Positions 23,513 to 37,800 of a DNA stretch of 64,000 nt are shown here, piece after piece (position 1 is the first letter of the stretch; the number at the start of each line of letters is the position of its first letter). The translations under genes were made by a program, and so were the position numbers. This stretch comes from Cladorhizidae sp. MBARI D1340-BT2. Taxonomy: Eukaryota; Porifera; Demospongiae; Poecilosclerida; Cladorhizidae. The notes under the pieces were generated by a model, which saw only the letters and a list, made by a program, of their open reading frames with translations, made no database searches and was not told where the DNA came from. Where the stretch lies: the NCBI GenBank assembly GCA_028752905.1, contig JAQNBH010000012.1, forward strand, positions 21,972,956 to 22,036,955. Direction: 5' to 3'.

Positions 23513-25130
23513 ATGATCTTAAAGCCCATACAAAGTTCTATGTTTTAATTATGAAATATAAGTTTGCGACCTAGTTTACTAAATGATCTATTGGATTAAA
23601 CCCACAATAGTTCGATTAGGTTTTAAATAGAGTCGCTAGCTAATTATAATCATCATAAACTACCTATAGTGAAAACTGTAACTTCAATACTTTCTAGCAG
23701 AGCTACTCAAATATTCAAAGTTGTAGACTGTGGGTGGATTAGCAATGCAAAAAGCGGTTTTGAACAAGTGGTTGTGTTATACAAGTTTTTATCAAAATTT
23801 GCTTCCACATGTGAGTGATCTATCATGATCACTGCAACGAGTCAACCATTGGTGTGGATGGAGACAAGAAACTAACATATTTTTAATTGGTCTTTAGATA
23901 TCATGTGTGTCCTCCTCCACTTCACTGATGAACAGAGTGAGGTTCTCCTATATATTACTTCCAGATGCTCATCACACTAGTGACCATGGCATATGCCTAC
24001 TTAAGCATCACTATTGGAAGAAAGTGGCTCTGATAATCCAAGAGAAATTATTTACAGCTGTAAGTGCATTATTATAAAGAGTGATATTGCTATACAATAT
24101 TGTTTCTAGTTTGTCCTTCGACATCATAAATGCTAACCTATATTATATAAAAATGTAGGAACTTTTGGAGCTTGACTATATATACCTTACCAATTCCAAT
24201 AAATGGATGTTATTTGAAAACTTTCAGACGTATAATGAAAATAGTTGGTAAAGGAAATTGATAATAAAAGTACATATAGCAGCTGAATTGTACCTGAATA
24301 ACATTGGTACACAAGAGCCTAACATTGGTGGCTTCTGACACACCCTCCTCCTCCCTGTGGCAATAATGGACCAAGCCTATCTTTTATCATAGATGTAGGA
24401 ATCCTAAATTGAGCAAGGGACCACAATCCTAACTCTGGTCAACAAAAATGTCAGAAAGAATAATTTAAAAAAATACTGCAATTAAAAAAATAAAGTATAG
24501 TGATTTAGTGCTATTTCAAACTTAGTCCAGATCCATGAACAAGAGTTAAGCGATGTGCGATTGGCAACTCTATGCCAACCTCCCGTTCTTGCGACTTTTT
24601 CTGTGGGTGCCGTCCCTCCTCCATCCTCGACTACTATCCACCGAGAGGAACAGTCCCCGTTGCCAGCGACTACTTCGGGAGAGAGTGGAAAGGAATCCAA
24701 TTACGAGTAAGTTTAATTGAATGTGTAATAGCTCTGTCGTCATTTACATGTATCCAGTTATCATTGGATTCAGAGTCTCCCTATCCTGTGTTGAGCTGAC
24801 AGGGTTGTAGCACCTCTATACCTACTGTCTTGCAAGTGTTTGGCCATCTTCCTATATAATGAGTCAGAAAATCTACTCTTCAAATCTGCTTTACTCTATT
24901 AATAATTAGTTATAACCAAGGTCATCCTCACAAACTCTATTGAGTGATAGAATCCTGCCCCCTTCACCACAATTTCTCATTAATAAAGAAACCCCGCTTA
25001 AAAAATGAGCATCAATGATTTGGCCTGTAGATGTCTACAACAACAATAATACAATGATTTTACAATGATTTTATCAAAGTTAACTCGCATTTTAATTTTA
25101 CTCACTCACTCGCTGTAATCAGGAATGAAA
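23513..25130. other. No gene recognised
   Basis: AT-rich intergenic sequence. Frames at 24482-24799 are short and lack family motifs. Confidence 0.4.
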
Positions 25131-25134
25131 TGTC

Positions 25135-25205
25135 GAGGGTAAGTTTATTATTGAAAAAGTCATTGTATCTACATTATGTCAACTGAGAGTTCTTTGAGAA
25201 CACTA
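25135..25205. mobile_element. Hairpin MITE, half copy
   Basis: Only the TTATTGAAAAAGTCATTGTA and TATGTCAACTGAGAGTTC side of the dispersed hairpin family is present. A similar half copy is at 29303-29365. The core is missing in both. Confidence 0.55.
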
Positions 25206-25562
25206 ATATACTTCAAGCTCTGCATTTTGGTGCTGTCTTGTTAATAATGAGGTCGAGTGGTACATAAGGCTGTCCTGATTATGCTCTAGATTTTACCTAC
25301 ATAGTTCCATTCCACTCAAATTATCCTGCTGCAAGTCCTGTGGAATGCTTTCAATTTTACTGATAATAGTTGGCCATAATGCTAGATAATGTCTTACTAT
25401 TAGCCAATTTTCAACCAAAGAGAAATATTTTTGACAACAAAAACCTAGAAGTTTGATTTTTGGCTGATTTCATAAAATACATATTTGTAACAGAAATGAA
25501 CTATGCACGTTTTATCATATCTATCCTTAATTGGTGATGTCATATGGATTTGGACAATGAGA

Positions 25563-26345
25563 GCCTCATGGAAACCTTCGGCCTCACACATAGGGAGAGG
25601 GCCAATAGGTTCCTCCAAATGAGCTACCTCGCAGACAGAAAACCCTTGGTCCTATTGGCGATACTTTCTCTACTCGACCCTATATGCTGTTCCAAAATTG
25701 GATGCTGAACGCCATTCTCCTTCAACTCGGCCAACATAGATTTCACTAAACCTCTGCGGAGTAGCTGAGTATCCTGATCAGTTGTGGCACACACTACATG
25801 AGCTTCAACAGCTCTACCATCATCTACAAGGTGGCAGTGCCCCTGTGTCAAGTTCCAACAAAGCCAATGGATGCAGCGAAAGAGAATGAAAACAGCAATA
25901 TGCTGACTGGTGCTTTTACCACAACAAGTTTGGAGACAAGGTGAGGAAGTGCGTTAAACTTAGCACATTTTTGGGAAATGCCCTGGCCAGCCATGTGTAG
26001 AGATGGTGGCCAGCCTTAACAAAACTTGCCTTCTCTATGCTTGCGATTGACTTTCTGGCCACTGCTTTCTGGTCGACACAGGGCAGAAGTCAGCATTTCC
26101 TCCTTCACCAGGACAGATAGAAGCGTTCGCTGCCTAGGAACCAAACTAACTGCCTTGAATGGAAGCAACATCCACACCTATGGTACCATTAATGTTCAAC
26201 AAATGAAATTTTGAGTGGACCTTCATGATCGCAGAAGTCTCCCAGCCATTGCTTGGGGCCGGCTTCCTCTTGGCCTACTCACTCATATCAAAGGTCAATG
26301 CCTCATCGACCTGTCTGACATTCGCCCTTCACACCCTACGCAGTA
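25563..26345 (+). pseudogene. Ty3-type gag-protease relic
   Basis: A degenerate frame reads ERANRFLQMSYLADRKP, like the gag ERA..LL.M..LGDRKPS block, followed by a helical segment with several stops. A broken protease region near 26050-26270 has GHCFLVDTG, ALNGSNIHTYGT and PLLGADFLLAY in shifting frames. The same blocks occur intact in order in the Ty3 element at 54862-58945, but the sequences are diverged. No LTRs found. Confidence 0.6.
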
Positions 26346-26879
26346 TCACCGCAGTATCACCCCATCTTGGCACCATCGCCTTCAGTGGATGATGAGTTTG
26401 CCAAGTTGTTGGCTGATTTCTGGATGTCACAACACTCTCCTTCTTCAACACCCCCCCAAAGCATGTGGTCAAAGTTTTCTATTTGGCAATTAAACAAGTG
26501 CTATGTTCCTCATATAGTAAGGCTGTGGCATCTATTCCATGTACACCAAGGAAAAGGAAGGCAGAAGGCATGTTAAGTAATTGTGTTTTAAAAAACATGC
26601 TTTAGAACCTTGTCTATTTCAGAGACATAGCCTTCTTTTCTTCAGAGGAATTTTCCTGATTCTGATCTTAATTCTGAGCTAGTGCTTCAGAAGTTAGGGT
26701 CACTGGAGGTGTCAAAATCCACCACATACGCAACTCCTTCTATTGGAATCATTCTTGGGTGAAGCCAATAACCTTGTACCAGAGCTATGTTAGAGGGTCC
26801 GACAATGCTGAGTGCTATTTAGGACAGACGACAATGGTGAGTGCTATTTAGGACAGGTAGCCAGCCAGCCAGTTGTAGT

Positions 26880-27415
26880 TGCTAAGCAGCTCTAGCTATC
26901 TATAGTTCAAGCAAAGCTTGCTCATAGCTGCTGACTAGCTATCTATCTATAGTTCAAGCAAAGCTTCCTCATAGCTGCTGACTAGCTAGCTAGCTATAGT
27001 TCAAGCACAAGCTTTCTCATAGCTGCTGACTAGCTAGCTAGGTATAGTTCAAGCACAAGCTTGCTCATAGCTGCTGACTAGCTAGCTAGCTATAGTTCAA
27101 GCACAAGCTTGCTCATAGCTGCTGACTAGCTATCTATCTATAGTTCAAGCACAAGCTTGCTCATAGCTGCTGACTAGCTAGCTAGCTATAGTTCAAGTAC
27201 AAGCTTGCTCATAGCTGCTGACTAGCTAGCTAGCTATAGTTCAAGCACAAGCTTGCTCATAGCTGCTGACTAGCTAGCTGGCTATAGTTCAAGCACAAGC
27301 TTGCTCATAGCTGCTGACTAGCTAGCTAGCTATAGTTCAAGCACAAGCTTGCTTATAGCTGCTGACTAGCTATCTATCTATAGTTCAAGCACAAGCTTGC
27401 TTATAGCTGCTGACA
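26880..27415. repeat. 48-bp minisatellite
   Basis: About eleven copies of TATAGTTCAAGCACAAGCTT followed by GCTCATAGCTGCTGACTAGC and short GCTA or TCTA runs. Copies differ mainly in the (CTAG)n/(CTAT)n part. AGCT-rich, so it forms many short palindromes. Confidence 0.95.
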
Positions 27416-27744
27416 CAGTAACAGAGGAGTGTCTTACTGGTTTTGGTCTAAACAAAGGTCGTTGGTTAGGCACCGCCAGGGTACTGACTACAGAAGGAGT
27501 TTAGTAGTAGTATTTGCCTGACATAGGCATTATTACATATGCATACCTATATAATACGGCATTGTTACATATGAATACATATATAAATACTTTATATATG
27601 CATTTTAGTATATAGGCATTATTGCATATTAATACAAGCATATGCCTATATATATACAGTATATAGAGTATATGCAGTATTTAGACATGAAATGTGCACA
27701 AAATGATGTTGTTTGATTTGAATAAGTCAAGAGCATTCCATACT

Positions 27745-28615
27745 GGTTGCATTGCTGGCCTCCATTGCTCATATTGCTAGCCTCTAGTGCTCGCATTGCT
27801 AGCCTCTAGTGCTCGCATTGCTGGCCTCTAGTGCTCACATTGCTAGCCTCTAGTGCTCGCAATGCTGGCCTCTAGTGCTCTCATTGCTGGCCTCTAGTGC
27901 TCTCATTGCTGGCCTCTAGTGCTCTCATTGCTGGCCTCTAGTGCTCGCATTGCTAGCCTCTAGTGCTCACATTGCTAGCCTCTAGTGCTCTCATTGCTGG
28001 CCTCTAGTGCTCGCATTGCTAGCCTCTAGTACTCACATTGCTAGCCTCTAGTACTCACATTGCTGGCCTCTAGTGCTCTCATTGCTGGCCTCTAGTGTTC
28101 GCATTGCTGGCCTCTAGTGCTCGCATTGCTGGCCTCTAGTGCTCGCATTGCTGGCCTCTAGTGCTCGCATTGCTGGCCTCTAGTGTTCGCATTGCTGGCC
28201 TCTAGTGCTCGCATTGCTGGCCTCTAGTGTTCGCATTGCTGGCCTCTAGTGCTCGCATTGCTGGCCTCTAGTGCTCGCATTGCTGGCCTCTAGTGCTCGC
28301 ATTGCTGGCCTCTAGTGCTCGCATTGCTGGCCTCTAGTGCTCGCATTGCTGGCCTCTAGTGCTCGCATTGCTGGCCTCTAGTGCTCGCATTGCTGGCCTC
28401 TAGTGCTCTCATTGCTGGCCTCTAGTGCTCGCATTGCTGGCCTCTAGTGTTCGCATTGCTGGCCTCTAGTGCTCACATTGCTGGCCTCTAGTGCTCTCAT
28501 TGCTGGCCTCTAGTGCTCGCATTGCTGGCCTCTAGTGTTCGCATTGCTGGCCTCTAGTGCTCACATTGCTGGCCTCTAGTGCACGTATTGCTGGCTTCTA
28601 GTGCTCGCATTTCTG
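27745..28615. repeat. 22-bp minisatellite, about 39 copies
   Basis: The unit GCATTGCTGGCCTCTAGTGCTC repeats about 39 times with sparse substitutions (A/G in CTAGC/CTGGC, CTC/CGC/CAC). The end copies are more diverged than the centre, as expected for a locally expanding array. Confidence 0.95.
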
Positions 28616-28619
28616 TAGC

Positions 28620-30867
28620 AATCACAGTAGCTAAAGTCACTCAACACTTGATGGTGGCTTATTGTAGTGTGACTAACTTAACCTTCCAACTAGCAGTTCC
28701 TTCCAAAACAAAGCATGTGGCAAAAGAGATACTACCATTAGAAAGTATATTGCACGGGCTATATTTTGGTACAAATCAGGACGACAGGACAAGTGTGTGC
28801 AAATGATACCTTATAACATATCCACCTGAGGTCGGATCTGGTCAGAACATTCCCCCCTTACCTTGAGAAGATTTTCTGTTTCAAATTATCTTATGGTACC
28901 TAGTTTGATCATCTGCTTGACATGGTTATGTAGTCATTATCTGTTTGCATTGCAATTGTGATGTGCACTACTTTGACTGCGTCATGTGTGCCTTCCACAG
29001 TGACCATGAGGAATAAATGCATCTGTGCAAATGGTGAGGAGCGTGTGGTGATGAGAAAGCCATGCTTTGCACTCTGGTAGTGATCTGATATATTTTGCTA
29101 GCCAAACAGGTATCAGGTCTGCTGGGAGTATGTGCTGTTAAGCTGTGAAGGATGCATACAACATGATGAGTGTACATCTAATAACAAAAACAAAAAAATA
29201 GATGTTCACCTTCTAACAACACAACTGCAGAGGAACAAATAAACTATTTCAGCTTAGATGGAAGCAATGCACTCAACTCTCACGTGAAGGTAACCTTGAG
29301 TAAAGTTGATTATTGTGAAGGTTATTGTAATGTTATTATGTCAACTGAGAGTTCATTGAGAGTACACTATTAATAATGAATATCTGTTACAATAATAATA
29401 AACATTTAATTATAAGAACTATTATTTTGAGAAGGCAGCGATCTCTTAAACTGTGTTAAAGAGGTTTAACTCCTTTAACTCCTGCAAAAAGGCTAGGAGA
29501 ACATAAACCAGTTCTGTCAGCTTTGTGACTTGACTACTGCAACAATCAGCATTTTAGCCTGGTATATAGTTACACACCATAACACAACCAATACACATGC
29601 AGGTAATAATACGCCTGACTTAGGCCAAGGGTTGCTGGCCAGTGTTGAAAAACATGATCAATATTAGTATTTTGTATGGAAAAAATACCACCAGATATTT
29701 ATGTGCAGGAAGGTAGCTCCTATGGTGAGAATAACTTCCTGGCCAAACTGCCATGCTAGGGAGGGCGACTGTAAGCTATAATTGCATTAGAGGATGCTGG
29801 GTTCTACCGAGTTTATCACGTAGGTGGACATCCAGAGAGCTTTGCATCAAAACAAATGGTGCAGAACAGTCCTTGATATGTCTGACTTAGCATTAGCATG
29901 ATGATGTCAGTGATACCGAGTTTAAGTATGGCAAATTCATAAGATGCTAGTGGAGGTAATAGCTTCATCATCCAGCACCAGGGAGCAACACTGTTACTCT
30001 GATGGTGAAGGACAACATTGTACTGCAGTTCCTTGTTCTCTGACAATGAAATCCTACTGCAAGAGCACTTGATAAATTTCTTGAATCCATGTGAGCCTCT
30101 ATTGAAGATAACAATGTATAGTACGAGGACTTCAGAGCCCAAACACAGTGTTTGTTAAAGTATATATCACAGTAAAAATGACTTGTCAAAAAATGACCTT
30201 AAAATAGTGTATTATTCATGCTTTCATTATTGTTGAAATGTCAAGTACATATCCAAGGTTACTGGAAGCCACCATCGCCAAATGTAGCATGGCACTTGTG
30301 ATCACTGGCCATCTTCTTTAGGGATAACATGCACATGTGTTTTCACATTGTTTCTTTTAGCGATGATAGTAGTAAAAGAATGCAAATGGTAGCATTAACA
30401 ATCAACTATGATAGCTAATTTAGAGGGGCAGATCCAGACAATTGAAGGGGAGGGTTCTTTCGGAAACCATTGCATATGACACACATACTTAATTAAATCA
30501 TGTCCAGAGGAGAGCCATACTGTGAGGCTGCTGGTTCACAATGGAGATGTTTGAAGTTGACATCTTACCATACGGTGGATTTTTACAGCCAAAGCCCTTC
30601 CGACATTGTAGAATGAAAGTATTTCTTCAGCAACTTCAGCCTTTCTCTATCCCACAGGTAGTAATTGGTGTGCATGTAGAAAGATATCTTCATCGCATAA
30701 TATATCTTCTTGTAGAGTGTCAGGGCTATCATCAGGTGACATAGAAGTACACTTTAACTTCCATCTATTAAGGGGGTATTTTTTTAAACTTTTTTAAATA
30801 TTTTTACTTGTGGTTACAACTTTAGAGCTCCGTAGATTATGCAAACTTCATGGTATGGACTTGATAT
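28620..30867. other. No gene recognised
   Basis: Apart from the half-copy MITE at 29303-29365, only short frames without motifs or credible splice partners. Confidence 0.4.
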
Positions 30868-30920
30868 ATAGCTCAAAAGAGAGGTCTCTCTGTGTGCTCT
30901 CTTTTAATACTAAAATGTTT
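30868..30920 (+). repeat. Dispersed copy of the left-end minisatellite unit
   Basis: GTGTGCTCTCTTTTAATACT and AAAATGTTTCATAG match the unit of the 1-972 array, here as a single copy 30 kb away. A second stray copy is inverted at about 1258-1300. Confidence 0.6.
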
Positions 30921-31318
30921 CATAGATATAACTATAGGCAAGTTTCTAGACTCTAAAGTGGAGCGACCTCAAAAGCCTGAATCGCCTCAACCTCAGCCAA
31001 AATAACTCCAGATTGCTAAGTGAAAAAAAATTGAGTGGCTAGAGGAACCTCTTACGCAGGCAATCACCTTTTTGATTAGTCATTAAAAATGTATTACCTG
31101 GTCAAGCGCGGGGGTGGAAAAGTGAAGGCGTTCACCCATGAATTTTAACGCCTAATCAAAAAGGCGCCTCTTATATACCATTATGACATGATTTCCATTT
31201 TTTTTGGCACTTAGCAATCTTCATTAGTATATAACAGCAACAACAGAACCAACAACAACAGAAATAGTCGCCTGCCCGTCCACCCTAGGAGATAGGGTTA
31301 GTAATCTGGAGTTATTTG

Positions 31319-31556
31319 AGGCGATTCAGGCTTTTGAGCATAAATATGCTCGGTCTAACCAACTTAGACGCTCGTACTTTTGTAGGATGCCCAAGATTTG
31401 GAACTGACTCCCATCCATTGATGTTGAACAATTGCAGCATATAATAAAGGCAAAGCTCAAGATATTCTTCTGGAATTCCTTTCTAGCGAGATTTGATTCT
31501 GCTGACCCATGCACTTTCCACCCTCGTTGTCCTTGTACTAAATGTTCTCACCTACC
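31319..31556 (+). pseudogene. LINE C-terminal relic
   Basis: The frame reads FEHKYARSNQLRRSYFCRM, PKIWN, a stop, LPSIDVEQLQ, IFFWNSFLARFDSADPCTF and HPRCPCTKC. This is the typical last block of jockey/CR1-like LINE polyproteins (RSYF..RIP..WN.LP, then WN.FL..FD...PCTFH..CPC..C). Only the 3' end is left. Confidence 0.65.
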
Positions 31557-31867
31557 CCCAACCCCAATATAGGTACTCTAACTTATAATTACAGGCTGCA
31601 CGAAGTTGCAGACCTTCAGAACCTTCTTTTCATCCTGCACATTGCACTAATTCTGTAAAGCAATAATCTATCTAGTATCTAAAATGAACTGCATCCTCGG
31701 AAGATCACGCATAGCGAGGCTCGTTACAGTCAAATACAGGGGTCACTATTAAATCTTGAATAACACGCTCACCGTCTGCGATCATACGAGGGGGAATCCC
31801 TCGGACACGTGAACGGCCGGTGGTTATTTTTAAGGGGCTGGATACAGCAACACCTGATTGGTTCCGG

Positions 31868-34800
31868 TGTAATGCCATAATTATTACTCGCACTGCCATA
31901 TTACTCGCACTTTACCTACTGCGCATGCGCAGGACTCGCACTGCCATATTACTCGCACTTCATCCAATGCGCATGCGCATGCGCAAATCTTTAAATGAAC
32001 TTACTACAACAGTGTTTGTTTTGGGGCGGGGAGGTGCCAAAGACATAAGGACATGGGTGTTTCCTCTTCTCCCACCACTTGAACACATTTTCCATTACAA
32101 CTACAATTTGGTCTACCATACCCAACACCTCCTCACTTCACCAACACCTCCTCCTTCACCCCTGCTATATGCTCACCTACCCAACATTAGACCTACTCTC
32201 CATCATTTCTCCATACCACCCACTCCTCAGACCCTTCAATGCTCTTGACCATATCCAATAATCTTCCTCTATCACCAGCAAAATCCCCACAGTACAACAA
32301 GAAGTGCACAATCTTTCACAACACCTCTTCCATAATTATCAGAATAAGGCATGAAATTTGCAGTTGAATATCAGTAAAAATTCCCACAGAACTCATTAGC
32401 AGGAGTAGGAGAAACACATGATCAATTATTGCATAGATGCAACCATGGAAATTGGAGCCCTTGGTCACTCACTCCATAAGACCCTGGGTTTTGGAATCCA
32501 GCTCTTAGCATAAAATTATGGTGATTGTGGGCAAGTGGCAATGTGTGATGTCCAGAGCTAAAGATGAGCAGAGTATATAATATAGTCAGCTCTGCCCATC
32601 AATTCTCTCTCCATATTAATACTTATCAGTCACTATATATAATTTATATATTTTTATTACAATTAACTTCTGTTGCCTTTGCAAGCTCTGTGGGACTATA
32701 TGTCCCAAGTAGGGTGGGTACCCATGCTGACCCAGGACCCTCGTTCATTTCCGTTTCATCTGGTTGTTAGATATTTTAATTTCACTTGGAATTGTTTTTC
32801 TCTTCTCTATCTTTTTCTCTTCTCTATCTAATACCAAGTGTGAATTATTCTTAATATATTTTAGTTAGCTATCGCACCTGTCAAGTATTGTGGTATAATT
32901 ATAGGAAAACCCATTCTATGAATTCTCATTGACAACTGACCATGAATTTCATAACTTGCCAAATAACTCACAATATATTTCACAATTCAAGAGATGCACT
33001 ACATTATATACTTGTTGACAAGCTCATAGATTACTCTTTAATATTTTACAGGTTTCTCTCTTTGCATTGCTGGCAATTCCATTCTTCTTGTAAGTTTGCA
33101 ATGGCTGATGAAGGAATGTTAGCACAAGATTGATGGAACCATTCCTTACATGAACAGCACTGTGCAACCGTAAGGGCAGAGTCATGGGGCTGCCTACATA
33201 TGCAGATAAGTGGTATTCTTTCGTCCAACCTCTTGTACGTCACAGTCCGTCTAAGACCTTTCAATGGGAAAGGTAATAAGATTCGTTCCTGGAAGGACAT
33301 TGCTGATGGTGTCGCATCTTGCTCTGGTCAAAGGTGATGAGTGATGGGTTAATCCCACTGCATAGAGCTGTTGCAATTGCAATTGCAAATAAGCCACAAT
33401 CATTGCCTCCAGCATGTCTCTGTATTTTTGGTTTCTGAATGATAAGGCAGGTTCCAGCGCAATGCTCCATCCAGGCAAGGCCTTTCAACGTATCCAATTC
33501 TGCATCAATGATAAGAACATATATTATATTAAAGCAAGTATTAAGGTGTAATATCAAATATTACTGTACATAGTCCTCAATTCCATTCACCCAACTTGAA
33601 GAAAACATGTCAAACAAATAATAACAAATAAAAATCACTGGGTTTTAGCTGACATAGTTTAAACACAATGACTTACTGGTTCTGGTAGGGAGGCTGTCAT
33701 AAAACAACACTGTGCCCTTGGATACTCCTATATTTGATGCACACACCCAGTGGCCGCCTGTATTCATAATCTGCACATAATTCTCTACTGAAGTGAGCCT
33801 CCACTGCCTGGTGCCAAATATTGAACTGGCTGAAGGCCACCCATCTCTGGAAACTGTACATGAAGTAGGGACTGAGCTTCATTAATGTGGGTGTCCTCCA
33901 ACCATGCTCCAGATTGGAGAGTTGTGAGAAAGTCTCTGGGTAAATCTCTGCAGTTGACAAGCTGTTGGCACGGTAGGCATTTGCCATTTACCCTCAGTAC
34001 AGTCTGGGTCGCACCAGTCACAAAACAACCTGTCTCGGTCTGTGAAAATTCCGTGGAAATGCACATCTTTTCTGGTTGTCGTTGGTCCTGGTCCACAGTG
34101 CGTGTGGGTGGTTGGACTGGAGGTAGAATAATTGTGCTCTGTTTCTCAGTATAGGGTTTGTTGGGTTGCAGGCCAAGAGTTGACACCACCAAGGTTTGCT
34201 GTGCATTGCCTCTTCCTTGGTGGACTATTCTCTGCAATATAATCTGGTATACTACGGGTCAAGTAAGGCTTTAGGTGTCCTGAGTTAATCTTGCTTTTTA
34301 TGGGATTGCCATTACCATCCTGCAATGTGCAGAGGCCCATAGAAGTGATGTCAGTTATTTTGTAAGGCCCCAACCAGTCTTGTGATAACCTATCACCTTT
34401 CCTTGATGCTTTTCGCACATTCCTCTTCAAGACATGGTCACCTGCAGCAAACAACAAATAATTTTGAAACTTTTTAAACATATGCATATCTTCAAGCCAA
34501 AACTTATGTCTGCAATTTATTAAGAACATAAAATGTATTTGAAATATAAAGTTCTATGCAAAATGTCTTTTTATTGAAACTGATTTCCACTCAACAATTA
34601 ACTGCAAAGAGTAGTATATATATGGCACCATAAATATCTTAATTTTGGTCATATAAATTATCACCCTAAGCATACCTATTGCAAACTGGAAGTGTTTTAA
34701 GCCTTTCTTTTGCTTGGCATCAAAATACAACTTGTGCTTGGCCTTGGCTTCTCCAATTTTTTCTCGTACCTGTTCATCCAGGGCCTGTACCTAAGTGAAT

Positions 34801-37800
34801 ACGGAAGGAGTTGCTGTGGATTATTTTACATACATTAATATGAAAACTGCCAATAATTTCATTCACAAATAAAATATGCACAGCGAATTAGTTTCTAAAT
34901 CATATTTGGTTAATTATAGTCTGCCACTAGACGGTCTTTACCTTTGCTACACGATCTTCCAAGTCTGTTTTAATCTCTTCATGAGACATGTCAGTGTGTA
35001 TATTCACATACTGTAACTCTTCTTCACAATCATGTTCTGCATTAATGGCTATGGCACCCCGAGCTGTGCGATAAAACATCAGTACAAAGGGCTGCTGCTT
35101 TGTTGATGCTTGTATGCTAGTGTTGATGCCATAAGTGGTAGAGAGCACAAATCTAAGATATCAACAAAATGCAAAGCATGAGAAGAACTAAAGACATGTA
35201 CATAGTAAGCCTATACACCAACCAACAGTTACAATTGCTATAGTGGAACTCTAGGTCATATGATGGATTACAAAATCCATCCAGTAATAGCAAGCTGCTA
35301 CAACAGATACACTGACCACCACTGATGCATAGTAGCTTCAAATATAGTAACTTACTTGTTCCAGTCAGTTTGGCTGTCATTTGTGTATTTGGACAGTGCC
35401 CTCTTAAGTGTCTGGTTTGTGCGCTCATCCTGGCCATTTGTTTCTGGATGGTATGCAGAACACATCATTCGCTTCACCCCAAAGGCAGCAAAGATGAAAT
35501 CATTTACCTGAGTTGGAAAAGCATGAAATAGATACAAGTACACACTATACTATGTTACTAATAACATCACTATAAAAGAAGCTATCTGCGTAGTAGTTAT
35601 GGAGAAGAGATGAGTTGTCTGACCACCACAGTTAACTACATTGAGAAATCCTGAATTGAATTCGTATTTAGAATATTATGCACCTTGAATGCTAAAAACA
35701 TTTAAGACTTGTCACTAACCTGGTTAATAAATTCACGGCCCTGGTCCATGATCATTTTCCTTGGAGGACCATAGCTGTAGATGAGCTCAAGTATCACTTT
35801 AGCAACATCTGCGGCACACTTTGACTTAATGGGACGAGCAAACACCCAATTTGTAAAAAGGTCAGTCGCAGTGCAGACATATCTGTGGCCTTTATCGGCA
35901 GCTGCAAATGGGCCGATCAGGTCAATGCCCAGAGTCTCCCATCTTTAATATAAAACATTAAAACTTATTCTACCAAGATACAAAAAACACACACAGCTAT
36001 TATATATACTCAAACTCCTCTTATCTGGATAGGCACTGTCCATAATTCTGAAACAGCCACATCTGGGAAAACACCCACATTTCCCCCAATATTGATGATT
36101 TGCCTTGAATTTTGTACTTGCACTGTACTTGTACATGCTGCACATGTGCAATGACTGAAAACAACATGAACACAGTTATTTAAAAAATAAATTATGGTAT
36201 TTGCCTCAGTGATTCCTGTCTCATCGAAGCTGCAGTGTCATGCCATTCACAACAAAAAAAATTGAGGACCATGCGATACACATGACTTGATTGTGCAATG
36301 TGCAGGTGCCTAGTAGGCAGACGTTCCCAGATGTGGGGTGTGCGGATGAAGGGAGTTTAAGCATATATGTTCATGTGATTTGCATGGGACATGCAGTATA
36401 AAATCAGTGACCTGTTGGAAACTTTGATAGGATGTAGCTCTGTTGCAATGGTCTTAATCTGCTCCAATTTTTGGCACCGCTGACAAGTGGATATCTAAAA
36501 ACACAATAAAACGACTGTAGTTTCATGAGGCAACATTTTGATATATTACATGTTATGAGCAAACCAGGATTTGAATAATTCACAGATTGCCCACACTAAT
36601 ACTGGTCCACACATTGAGCAAGCAACTCGTAGATTGTCCACACGAACTATACATTAAGGAGAAACTTATCAACTGTCTGCTCAAAACACGTGTGTTGGAA
36701 ATTCCCAGAGTAAAAATTCCCCTAATATAAAGTGTTATGTAAAAACAACAACATAACGCAATGATAGTTCCAACCTGTAGTCAGCCGACCTCATGCCTGC
36801 TATGGCTACTGCTAGAATAGCTAGGTGAAGCTATGTACACAATATAATATATAATATAGCTAGTTCTACATCATTTTGATCAACAATCTATTGGCTTACT
36901 TCACATGCCACTTGCTTCTAGGCATTCTATCATGCCTTTATGTCCCTGTACGATTGCTACATACTTGCCATAAGGCAAACCGCTTCTATCATTCTTCACT
37001 TATCTTTAAATAAAGCACACCAACACATTGTGTTGCGATCCGACGCTTGAATAAAACTGAAGTCTATTTGAGCGTATGGGATGCGACCTCATGTTCACAA
37101 TCGACGCATCGTGTTGTGTCTATTGTGAACCAGCCTTTAGATTATTGAGTATACGTATAATTATATAGCACACTTTGGAATGATGCACTCAGCACTGTGA
37201 TTTTAATCAACACATTACCTCTTGATTTACACCCTGTTTACAATTACATGCTATGCTTGTCATTAGATGCTTATAGGGCCTGTCATAATGTTGAAGATGC
37301 AGTAAAACCTCTCTGGAGCCATATATTCTCTTGGATATTGATAATAGTGATGAAGATTCATGGATGTAACATTTGCTGGCAGTGCATACTACAGATGTGT
37401 ACCATACACCAGAGTTTTAGTGTTTAGTGTTGACCTGTTTTGTTCTAAAACATGTACTGCATTACCACATCCCAGAGAGCACCTATAGTTAGTTACTTCA
37501 GAGAAAACATAAATTCATTTATGCTCTTTTAAGGAATGCTGCCCCCTCAGTTCATTATAACATTGCTTTTTGTCCTACCTCCTGACACCCTTATTCGAAT
37601 TTCTGAAAGAAACATCGATATTGACACAATATCGAGCATAAACGATCATTACAAATTCTATAACGTGTTGAACAAAGTTTCTTTTTTTGACTTTGAGTAA
37701 AAATAGTCCAGCTTGTTTCATAGACAAAGGGAAGCTGTCTTCTGGATCACTTGGTCCATCACCACTTAGAGATGACAGCTGCATGCAGTGATAAGCCATG

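Noticed and set aside
27745..28615. CRISPR-like array
   Set aside because: Units are directly adjacent with no spacers, and the genome is eukaryotic. The same holds for 52915-53785.
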